From Bacillus sp. OK048 (lineage in GTDB: Bacteria; Bacillota; Bacilli; Bacillales; Cytobacillaceae): a stretch of 32,540 nucleotides of DNA. The first letter of the stretch is position 1, and each line of letters starts with the position of its first letter. The DNA lies in contig NZ_FNHN01000023.1 of NCBI RefSeq assembly GCF_900103525.1, forward strand, positions 1 to 32,540, in the 5' to 3' direction. Of the stretch, positions 8,317 to 15,280 are shown one piece after another. The notes beneath the pieces were generated by a model. The model ran no database searches. It had not been told where the DNA came from and saw only the letters and a program-made list of their open reading frames with translations. The translations under genes were made by a program, and so were the position numbers.

Positions 8317-10599
8317 ATGGGTATTAAACACCACACAGAAATGGATTCCGTTTTTGCAGCAATCAAAGCCGCTTCGAAAAAATATAACTTGGATACAAAA
8401 GAATTATCCGAAAAGATAGCTAGCATAGAAGAGTCATCAGCATATGAACAATCCCTTTTGTATGCATTAAATCAAATTTCAATGGCTGACCCTGACTGGA
8501 CCTTTCTGGCGGCAAATCTATATTTACATAAACTTTATCAGAATGCTTCAACTAGCAGACGGTATGAGCCTGAAAAAAAATACGGAGATTTTCACACTCT
8601 TATTACGGAATTGACTAGCATTGGAATCTATTCTCAGGATTTATTACAAAGTTACACAAAAGAAGAGATTGATATAGTAGGAGCGGAAATTGATTCTGAA
8701 CTAGACCAATTGTTTAATTATATAGGGCTATTTTTATTAGCCGATCGTTATTTGGCTAAAGACTATGAAGGGAATCTTTACGAGCTGCCTCAAGAACGGT
8801 TTCTCATCATTGCGATGACATTAATGAGAAATGAACCAAAGGCTACCAGATTGTGCTATGTCAAAGAAGCATACTGGGCACTAAGCAACTTGTATATGAC
8901 GGTTGCAACTCCGACTTTGTCAAATGCCGGAAAAAGCTTCGGACAGCTCTCTTCGTGTTTTATTGATACCGTTGAAGATTCTTTGGATGGTATATATTTG
9001 AATAATTGGGATATTGCCAGATTGAGTAAAGACGGTGGCGGGATTGGTATTTATCTAGGAAAAGTACGTGCCTTAGGTTCAGATATTAAGAAATTCAAAG
9101 GCAATTCATCTGGAGTTGTACCTTGGATTCGTCTTATTAATGATACGGCTGTGAGTGTAGACCAATTAGGCCAAAGACAAGGGGCTGTAGCCGTTTATTT
9201 GGATATATTTCATAAGGATATTATGGATGGCTACCTAGACTTAAAAACCAATAACGGAGACGAAAGACGGAAGGCTCATGATATTTTTACGGGAGTTTCA
9301 ATACCTGACATGTTTATGAAAAAATTACAAGAAGTAGATGAAAACGGTAGAAGTGTTGGAGAGTGGCATACCTTTTGTCCTCATCAAGTAAAACAAATCA
9401 TGGGCTGGAAGGATGAACATGGATTACCTCTTGGTCTGGAAGATTTTTATGATGAAGAAGATGAAAAGTTTTTTTCTAAAAAGTATGAAGAAGCGGTCAA
9501 ACATCCTCTTCTCCCTCGTAAAACCTATCGGGCAATGGATATGATGGCAAGGATTATGATTGCTCAATTGGAAACAGGGACACCTTATATGTTTTATCGA
9601 GATGAAGTAAATCGCCAAAATCCTAACAAACACATCAGAGGAAAAGGACACACGTCCATTTATGGCAGTAATTTGTGTACAGAAATTACTCAAAATATGT
9701 CCGCGACGACGATTGTGAAAGAATATAAGGATGAAGATGGAAACATTGTCATTGTGCGTAAACCAGGTGAATTTGTTGTCTGTAATTTATCATCGATTAA
9801 TCTGCCAAAAGCGGTAAGAGGAAATGTTCTAGAACGATTGATCCCGATTCAACTGAGAATGCTGGACAATGTGATTGATTTGAATACCATTTCCGTTGGA
9901 CAAGCTGAAGTAACAAATAAGAATTATCGGCCAGTAGGATTAGGTACTTTTGGCTGGCACCACCTGCTTGCTTTAGAGGGGATTTTCTGGGAATCGGACC
10001 AAGCCGTGTCATTTGCAGATAGACTATATGAAGATATAGCTTATCTTACGATTAAATCATCGATGGAATTAGCTAAGGAAAAAGGCACCTATCTGAAGTT
10101 CGAAGGTTCAGAGTGGCAAACCGGCAGGTATTTTGAGCGCAGGGGATATAAAACAAACCGATGGAATCATTTAATAGAGGATGTTGCAAAGTATGGGGTC
10201 AGAAATGGCTGGATGATGGCGATTGCTCCGAACTCATCCACGGCAAAGATTGGCGGGTCGACAGATGGAATTGATCCTTTGTATGCGGTTGAATACGCAG
10301 AGGAGAAGAAAAACTTTAAATTCAAAGTAACCGCACCTGATTTGAATCATGTCACGTACAACTATTACCACCGGGCTAGACATGAGTTGGATCAAGTGTG
10401 GAGTATCAAACAGAATGCAGCAAGACAAAGGCATATCGACCAGGCTATTAGTTTTAATCTCTATGTCAGACACGACATTAAAGCGAAAGACCTGCTTCAG
10501 CTGCATATGGAAGCATGGAAAAATGGTTTGAAGACAACCTACTATGTCCGCAGTACTTCTCAAGCCGAAATGGCAGATTGCGCAGCGTGCCATAGCTAA
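8317..10599 (+). CDS. nrdE: Class I ribonucleotide reductase, large (alpha) subunit
   Basis: This subunit reduces ribonucleoside diphosphates to the deoxy forms, using a thiyl radical made with the small subunit. It has 760 residues from ATG 8317, chosen over ATG 8314 because of its spacing to AGAGGAGA. Catalytic parts visible: LSSCF (Cys about 214), NLCTEI (Asn, Cys about 454, Glu) and CNLSS (Cys about 489), a C-terminal TTYY tyrosine pair, and the mobile Cys pair CAAC four residues from the end. SVDQLGQRQGAVAVYL is the usual specificity-site neighbourhood. The first 90 residues do not show a recognisable full ATP-cone, so dATP overall-activity control may be absent. It is the first gene of an operon with nrdF and a flavodoxin gene. 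Whether it is NrdE-like (Ib) or NrdA-like (Ia) is not settled, so the gene symbol is provisional. Confidence 0.95.
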   Translation: MGIKHHTEMDSVFAAIKAASKKYNLDTKELSEKIASIEESSAYEQSLLYALNQISMADPDWTFLAANLYLHKLYQNASTSRRYEPEKKYGDFHTLITELTSIGIYSQDLLQSYTKEEIDIVGAEIDSELDQLFNYIGLFLLADRYLAKDYEGNLYELPQERFLIIAMTLMRNEPKATRLCYVKEAYWALSNLYMTVATPTLSNAGKSFGQLSSCFIDTVEDSLDGIYLNNWDIARLSKDGGGIGIYLGKVRALGSDIKKFKGNSSGVVPWIRLINDTAVSVDQLGQRQGAVAVYLDIFHKDIMDGYLDLKTNNGDERRKAHDIFTGVSIPDMFMKKLQEVDENGRSVGEWHTFCPHQVKQIMGWKDEHGLPLGLEDFYDEEDEKFFSKKYEEAVKHPLLPRKTYRAMDMMARIMIAQLETGTPYMFYRDEVNRQNPNKHIRGKGHTSIYGSNLCTEITQNMSATTIVKEYKDEDGNIVIVRKPGEFVVCNLSSINLPKAVRGNVLERLIPIQLRMLDNVIDLNTISVGQAEVTNKNYRPVGLGTFGWHHLLALEGIFWESDQAVSFADRLYEDIAYLTIKSSMELAKEKGTYLKFEGSEWQTGRYFERRGYKTNRWNHLIEDVAKYGVRNGWMMAIAPNSSTAKIGGSTDGIDPLYAVEYAEEKKNFKFKVTAPDLNHVTYNYYHRARHELDQVWSIKQNAARQRHIDQAISFNLYVRHDIKAKDLLQLHMEAWKNGLKTTYYVRSTSQAEMADCAACHS

Positions 10600-10637
10600 T
10601 GGCTGAAGGCAGCATTTATTTTAAGGAGGGTTTTATC

Positions 10638-11678
10638 ATGGTACAAACAGTAAAAAAGCCAAAACTACTTGCTCCTGAGCATCCTAATAAATCAACCGGA
10701 ATTATAAACGGGCAGTTTTCAGGAATCTTAAATTGGAACGATATTGCCTATCCGCAAATGTACGATTTGTATCAAACGCTTCTATCAAACTTTTGGAAAG
10801 CACAAGAAATCAATATGCAGGATGATATTAAACAATGGGATTCATTAAGTCCTAGAGAAAAAGATGTTTTCCTTCGCATTAATACACAACTGGCTTCACT
10901 CGATAGCCTGCAGACACCGACAATGAGTCAAGTCATGGATTATGTGACTGATTCCAGCTTTAAAGCGATTTTTGCGGTGATATCACAGCAGGAAGCGGTT
11001 CATAATGAATCCTATTCCTATATATTGAGTTCGCTTGTTCCTTTAAGTGAACAAAATATGCGCTTTAATCAGGCAAAGAATGACCCGATTGTTCGAAAAA
11101 GAAATCAGCTTATTTTAGATGCTTATGAGAAGTTTCGATATGACCCCACGCCTCAGCATTTATTTGAGCTTGGAGTTAATTCAATTATCCTAGAAGGAAT
11201 CTATTTTTATGCAGGTTTTGCCTTTTTCTATAATTTAGCCCGTCAACAAAAAATGCTGAAAACAAGTACGATGATCAGCTATATCCAACGGGATGAAATG
11301 CAGCATGCTTACTTTATTGCCCAGTTTATTCGTATTTTGTTAACAGAGAATCCAGAACTTCATACAGATGATAATATTAACTATGTGTATCAAACGATTC
11401 ACGAGGCTGTCACACTGGAAAAAGAATGGGCTCATTATATTTTGAATGATAGTAAAGGGATTGATTTAGTTGAGTTTGGAGGGTATGTCGAATATTTGGC
11501 AAACAAGCGATTAAGACAGCTTGGCTTTAATAATCTTTATGAGGAAAGAACCAATCCAATGCCTTGGATTCAGGTATTTGGTGATGAAATGATGAATGAG
11601 ACAAAGTCTGACTTCTTTGAGCAAAAATCTAGAACCTATTCGAAAGTCTCAAGTTCAAATGGATTTGATGAATTATAA
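10638..11678 (+). CDS. nrdF: Class I ribonucleotide reductase, small (beta) subunit
   Basis: This subunit houses the dimetal centre and stable radical that start each catalytic cycle of the large subunit. It has 346 residues from ATG 10638, preceded by AAGGAGG; the open frame further upstream is not used. Metal ligands can be placed: Asp89 (LASLDS), Glu119 and His122 (QEAVHNESY), Glu186 (LEGIYFY), Glu220 and His223 (RDEMQHAYF). The radical tyrosine corresponds to Tyr126, four residues after His122. It follows the large subunit by 38 bp and ends one base before the flavodoxin start, so the three genes form one transcript. Use of iron or manganese cannot be told from the sequence; the neighbouring flavodoxin makes a manganese-tyrosyl (NrdF-like) enzyme possible. 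Confidence 0.95.
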   Translation: MVQTVKKPKLLAPEHPNKSTGIINGQFSGILNWNDIAYPQMYDLYQTLLSNFWKAQEINMQDDIKQWDSLSPREKDVFLRINTQLASLDSLQTPTMSQVMDYVTDSSFKAIFAVISQQEAVHNESYSYILSSLVPLSEQNMRFNQAKNDPIVRKRNQLILDAYEKFRYDPTPQHLFELGVNSIILEGIYFYAGFAFFYNLARQQKMLKTSTMISYIQRDEMQHAYFIAQFIRILLTENPELHTDDNINYVYQTIHEAVTLEKEWAHYILNDSKGIDLVEFGGYVEYLANKRLRQLGFNNLYEERTNPMPWIQVFGDEMMNETKSDFFEQKSRTYSKVSSSNGFDEL

Positions 11679-11679
11679 A

Positions 11680-12138
11680 ATGAAAGTCGCCATTATTTAT
11701 AGTTCCGTAACTGGAAACACGAAAGAACTAGCAGAGGAACTCTATCAAATCTTGCTAGAGGAAGTAACCGACGTATCCATTTTTAGAATAGAAAAGTTTC
11801 CATTGTCTCATTTAGGCAAATTTGATGCAGTTATGATTGGAACTTACACTTGGGGAAATGGCGAAATCCCAAAGGAAATGTGGGACCTCTACCAAGCATT
11901 TGAATTACTAAATAAAAAAGACATTACGACTGCAGTTTTTGGAACAGGAGATAGCTTTTATCCAAAGTTTTGTGGAGCAGTTGATCAATTCCGCGATATG
12001 CTTTACGTTCACACGAGCTTAGCTGCGACCTTAAAGGTTGAACTTCTCCCACAAAAACAGGATTTACAGCGTTGTCGAAAGCTTGTTGAAACGCTACTAA
12101 GGCGTGCAGATTATCGGTGCCTGGTGTCACTCCCCTAG
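11680..12138 (+). CDS. Flavodoxin in the ribonucleotide reductase operon (NrdI-like role possible)
   Basis: A short-chain flavodoxin of 152 residues. The FMN phosphate loop is seen as YSSVTGNTKELAE, followed by GTYTWGNGEIP (flavin ring loop) and VFGTGDSFYPKFCGAVD, in standard flavodoxin order. Start ATG 11680 is one base after the nrdF stop; ATGs at 11659 and 11668 overlap nrdF and neither has a better ribosome site, so translational coupling is likely. In class Ib operons the flavoprotein NrdI generates the oxidant for NrdF assembly, but NrdI is shorter and lacks the classical TGNT loop. This one is a true flavodoxin that may play the same part. The last residues (RCLVSLP) are encoded by a GGTGCCTGGTGTCAC repeat-like sequence, so the natural C-terminus may have been replaced. 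Confidence 0.85.
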   Translation: MKVAIIYSSVTGNTKELAEELYQILLEEVTDVSIFRIEKFPLSHLGKFDAVMIGTYTWGNGEIPKEMWDLYQAFELLNKKDITTAVFGTGDSFYPKFCGAVDQFRDMLYVHTSLAATLKVELLPQKQDLQRCRKLVETLLRRADYRCLVSLP

Positions 12139-12182
12139 TTTTGTCGAAGATTGATAGTTCTTAATATTAGCAGATAATATGT

Positions 12183-12238
12183 TTAGAGGTAAGGTTCAAT
12201 GTTGCTTCTGAAAATACTGCATTGCATCTTACCTCTAA
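12183..12238. repeat. Large inverted repeat downstream of the nrd operon
   Basis: Arms TTAGAGGTAAG (12183-12193) and CTTACCTCTAA (12228-12238) are perfect, with a second inner pair CAATG/CATTG. There is no T-run after it, so it is not a standard terminator. No gene is seen from 12139 to 12695. Confidence 0.7.
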
Positions 12239-12376
12239 TGTCATGGGACAATTAACATGTATAATCCTCATCAAGCAAATCAGCTAGACTATTGCTCTTG
12301 TTTTCATTAATTATTGCAAAGTTTCTTTTTGTTAAGCTGTGTTATAACGGAATGTTGATTTCATTCTGTTCGAGAA

Positions 12377-12563
12377 ATAAGCGGAGAAATTCCGTTTATA
12401 TTGGGAAATACCCATATTTCCCTTAAAATAAGCGGAGCTTTTCCGGTTATACGATCTAAATCGATGGATTTTGTCTTTTTTAGAGCAGTTAAGCGGAAAA
12501 CTTCCGCTTATATCTGCTTCTAAAGCCTCCACTATATACAATAACCGGAAATTCTCCGCTTAA
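12377..12563. repeat. Cluster of four AAGCGGA-type hairpin repeats
   Basis: Four imperfect palindromes built on ATAAGCGGA...TCCGCTTAT lie at 12377-12399, 12427-12450, 12488-12512 and 12541-12563. A fifth unrelated hairpin (GGGAAATA/TATTTCCC, 12403-12422) lies between the first two. Arms vary (TCCGTTTAT, CCGGTTAT, AACCGGA) but keep pairing through compensating or G-U changes. The arrangement looks like an intergenic palindrome family of Bacillus-type genomes; its function is unknown. Confidence 0.85.
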
Positions 12564-12695
12564 AAATTTTTCTACACGAAAATCAACAATGAATAATAAC
12601 AGAGCCTTGTTAAATTAGGAAAGTCAGTTGGATTAACCTCCCGGCCATGTGCAGACTTTAGATTATTCGTCTTTATGCATTTTCCTCTATTAAGC

Positions 12696-13532
12696 TTAAT
12701 TAACGTGCAGCCAGTCATAGTACATGACTTCGCCTGTTTCGAGTACATAACGGAACGGCTTAGACTCATATTCAGGTAATTGATCGAGATATAGGTCTTT
12801 TAATTTGTTGGTTAAAATTCCGTAAAAGAAGGCAATTGGTTTTGCTACCTGCTTGGTAGATTTCAGTTTACGGATAAGCTGCTTAAAGGACTGAATCGCG
12901 ATAGCTAGAACTTCTTCTGTATTTTGGTCAAATTCAAATCGAAATGCAGCAATTTGAACCATATGCCAGTATTCTTCAATTGTTTTCGCATCAGAGAAGA
13001 AGTATTTTACGAGCTGGACAAATGCTTGTGGAACTTTATCACTAACAAAAGTGTGGTCGAGTTCAATCGGCGCTTCGTTACGTTTATTATTCTCTTGATT
13101 ATTAGTTTTTAAAAGATTATTAGTTTCTTTAGGGTGGTCCAATTTTTTCGCTTTGGGTGGTTCACTTTGTGGAAAACGATTAAAGCTATATAGGTTACTA
13201 GACTGTGAACCATTTTTTCGTTCGGTTTCATGGATGGTGAGGATACCTAATTCTTTGGCTTTAAGGGTCATCCGTTTAAACGTAGAGCGGGAGATTCCGT
13301 TACCTTGATACTCTTCATTAATGGCTTTTAGCACAGTCCCAATCTTTGCATTCGAAACACCAGGTACTTTTGCAGAAAAACGAACCAGCCGTTTCAAACC
13401 GACAAGCTCCCCCTTCGAGAACTCCTGCTTCTTCACTGCTAACCACATTTCCATATGTGTATTAAACTCTTTCACACACTTAAACTGAGAATAACCCTCA
13501 AACCCTTCAATTCTGCCCGATTTCAAATTCAT
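12696..13532 (-). CDS. Winged-helix (replication-initiator-like) protein of unknown role
   Basis: A 278-residue soluble protein with ATG 13532 and AAAGGGTGGTG upstream. Residues about 35-120 look like a winged-helix DNA-binding domain: LKRLVRFSAKVPGVSNAKIG, then GISRSTFKRMTLKAKELGIL, and a wing with SSNLYSFNRF. A polar linker rich in Lys, Asn and Glu follows (residues about 120-155), then a helical C-terminal domain ending VLETGEVMYYDWLHVN. The layout recalls DnaD-like or plasmid replication initiators and a group of multicopy Bacillus 'helix-turn-helix domain' proteins, but I cannot name a family with certainty. It stands alone, flanked on both sides by palindromic repeats (12377-12563 and 13628-13698), which suggests a mobile or repeat-associated origin. 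Confidence 0.7.
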   Translation of the reverse strand: MNLKSGRIEGFEGYSQFKCVKEFNTHMEMWLAVKKQEFSKGELVGLKRLVRFSAKVPGVSNAKIGTVLKAINEEYQGNGISRSTFKRMTLKAKELGILTIHETERKNGSQSSNLYSFNRFPQSEPPKAKKLDHPKETNNLLKTNNQENNKRNEAPIELDHTFVSDKVPQAFVQLVKYFFSDAKTIEEYWHMVQIAAFRFEFDQNTEEVLAIAIQSFKQLIRKLKSTKQVAKPIAFFYGILTNKLKDLYLDQLPEYESKPFRYVLETGEVMYYDWLHVN

Positions 13533-13627
13533 AAAAATGCACCACCCTTTCTACCCTCTATATAGGAATCTCGAGGGCAAAAGGACAGGATGGTTTGCAG
13601 AAAGTTGTTACAGAATTGTGAAATTCG

Positions 13628-13698
13628 GGACCGTGTGTACGGTTCTTCCGGCTTTTTTGGAAGGAGTTAACCATAATTAGGCCATGAGAACCGTTCTC
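13628..13698. repeat. Two AACCGT-type palindromes upstream of the winged-helix gene
   Basis: GGGACCGT-GTGT-ACGGTTC at 13628-13645 and the perfect GAGAAC-C-GTTCTC at 13686-13698. They share the ACCGT core with the palindrome at 16925-16944 and with GTGAACCGTACC near 14472. The rest of 13533-13753 shows no gene. Confidence 0.5.
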
Positions 13699-13753
13699 GA
13701 GGTTCCTTTTGCAATCCTTTTTTGCAGTACAGCAACTTTATATAAAATTAAAC

Positions 13754-13782
13754 TTGATACATAGAAAATCTATGTATATAAT
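13754..13782 (+). promoter_or_regulatory. Sigma-A promoter with a palindromic spacer (likely operator)
   Basis: TTGATA (13754-13759), 17-bp spacer, TATAAT (13777-13782). The spacer is filled by a palindrome, ATACATAGA-AAA-TCTATGTAT, which overlaps both hexamers and is a natural repressor site. A further half-site (ATACATAGA) lies at about 13791-13799. The promoter points at the GNAT gene starting at 13934. Confidence 0.65.
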
Positions 13783-13933
13783 ACTTTTAAATACATAGAA
13801 TTAAGAGGTATGTAATTAAGAATATTTGTCTTCATTACTTATCTTTAAAGCTGCGTATGTAAAAGTTGATTTTTCAATTTTCATTAAAAAACAGAATAGA
13901 TAACGATAATAGAAGTTGGATGGTGAGACCCAA

Positions 13934-14443
13934 ATGTTTATGACAGAGCGATGCGAGTTACTGGCTATTTCTGCAAAGGACTATGAATCCGTATTGATGT
14001 TGTATGTGGACGAAGATGTACGCAAGTACCTTGACGGAACAGTTGATGAAATATCGTTTGCTATAAGATTTCAAATGATGTTGGAATCCAATCATTATTG
14101 GACAGTTAGACTGAAAGCGACAAATGAATTTATTGGTTTAGTGTGCTTAGACACAGGACATGACAGAATCAACACTGAGATTGGCTATCAGTTTCTGCCT
14201 GCTTTCTGGGGAAAGGGATATGCGAAAGAAGTCATCGAGAAGGTAATCGAATATGGCTTTCATTCACTGAATCTAACAACAATCGTTGCCGAAACGCCAA
14301 CACTAAATGAACGGGCATGTAGGTTGTTAAAAAGAGTGGGGATGAAATGTGAAAAAACACTTAAGCGGTTTGGGAGCGATCAATCCATGTTTAGTATCCA
14401 GAAGGGTGCTTGGCACCGGGTGAACAATATGATAAATAGGTAA
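13934..14443 (+). CDS. GNAT-family N-acetyltransferase (RimJ/RimL-like)
   Basis: An acetyl-CoA-dependent N-acetyltransferase, 169 residues from ATG 13934 (ribosome site GGTGAG); ATG 13940 is the alternative. Seen: MTERCELLAIS at the N-terminus as in RimJ-type enzymes, the acetyl-CoA loop FWGKGYAKEVIE, and LNERACRLLKRVGM, the usual asparagine-containing helix with the GM/GF turn. The substrate could be a protein N-terminus, antibiotic or small amine and cannot be told. The final residues (AWHRVNNMINR) are encoded in part by a TTGGCACCGGGTGAAC sequence that resembles the local palindromic repeats, so the tail may be acquired. A promoter with a palindromic spacer lies 150 bp upstream, so regulation by a dedicated repressor is plausible. 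Confidence 0.88.
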   Translation: MFMTERCELLAISAKDYESVLMLYVDEDVRKYLDGTVDEISFAIRFQMMLESNHYWTVRLKATNEFIGLVCLDTGHDRINTEIGYQFLPAFWGKGYAKEVIEKVIEYGFHSLNLTTIVAETPTLNERACRLLKRVGMKCEKTLKRFGSDQSMFSIQKGAWHRVNNMINR

Positions 14444-14577
14444 AAAAGGTTTATTTACGATTAAATCGGAGTGAACCGTACCATAAGTAAATGAAGTTAT
14501 TAAAATATTGTATTTGAAGTTATGTAACTAAGGTTTCATGGCTTTTTTAGTGGTATTTTGTTAGCGGATATCACTAG

Positions 14578-14600
14578 CGAACAGTGCCTGGCACTGTTCG
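14578..14600. repeat. Perfect 23-bp palindrome of the GTGCCTGGCAC family
   Basis: Arms CGAACAGTGCC and GGCACTGTTCG with a single central T at 14589. Related cores occur in the tail of the flavodoxin gene (about 12115-12130) and the GNAT tail (about 14407-14424). Confidence 0.8.
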
Positions 14601-14626
14601 TGAATTTCAGCAATAAAATCGCAAAC

Positions 14627-14663
14627 AAACAGTCACGATTTTGTATAAAAATCATGACTGTTT
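14627..14663 (-). terminator. Terminator of the DUF6054-like gene
   Basis: Arms AAACAGTCACGATTTT and AAAATCATGACTGTTT (one G-U) with a short loop. On the minus strand it is followed by GTTTGTTTG. It lies about 60 bp after the minus-strand gene stop. Confidence 0.6.
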
Positions 14664-14720
14664 CAACATAATAATTCCACCGTATTGTGAGGAACCTGAG
14701 ATTAGGAATAAAATTAAGTA

Positions 14721-15056
14721 TTATTCGATTTGTTCTATACTTCTTTGCACGATTGCCACAATATCATCTTCAGCACCAAGACTAAAGTTTAAAAAAACAC
14801 CTTGTCCCCCGCCAGCACCAATTGCTGAAATAAAAATATTACTGTTATAACCTACTACGGTAAGGCTCAAACTTGCTCTGTTTCCATTTCTCATAAAATA
14901 TTTATCATAAACCCGAACAGCTATTTTAGTATCTCCAATCGTGTAGTTGCTTTCATCAACTAATTTCATACTTATTCCACTATTGCCAATATCGTTTTGT
15001 AAATGATTAACCACTTCCTCAAATTCTCCAATAATTGACTTTTCATACTTTGCCAT
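14721..15056 (-). CDS. DUF6054-family-like small protein
   Basis: A 111-residue soluble protein. It starts MAKYEKSIIGEFEEVVNHL, continues with beta-strand-rich sequence (KIAVRVYDKYF, ASLSLTVVGYNSNIFISAIGAGG) and ends in a short helix. ATG 15056 has GGGGAGGA upstream at a longer than usual spacing. The pattern of an early amphipathic helix, AVRVYE/DKY, a glycine-rich G-x-GGGQ turn and a closing helix matches my memory of DUF6054 proteins, which have no known function. It is monocistronic between repeat-rich DNA and the CoiA-like gene and is transcribed away from the latter. Confidence 0.6.
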   Translation of the reverse strand: MAKYEKSIIGEFEEVVNHLQNDIGNSGISMKLVDESNYTIGDTKIAVRVYDKYFMRNGNRASLSLTVVGYNSNIFISAIGAGGGQGVFLNFSLGAEDDIVAIVQRSIEQIE

Positions 15057-15280
15057 GATTAACGTATCCTCCCCAATAATAATTATTCCGCTATATTCGT
15101 CTTTTACTATTTGATTGTATCTTTAGGGTATGGTTCAAATTATACCCTTCCCCACACGACTTTTCTTTCAATTATACTTCCCATTTGTTCGATAAGGATA
15201 GCATGAATAGGGAAATAATACCCACTTCAATTTACTTATATTATAATAAAAGTAAAATATAGGTATTTTCCTAAAGGGAT

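Noticed and set aside
10234..10593. 119-codon minus-strand frame in the ribonucleotide reductase gene
   Set aside because: It is antisense to the conserved 3' part of the large-subunit gene and shows no protein-like motif.
14641..14850. 69-codon plus-strand frame
   Set aside because: It overlaps the terminator hairpin and is antisense to the DUF6054-like gene, which has its own ribosome site.
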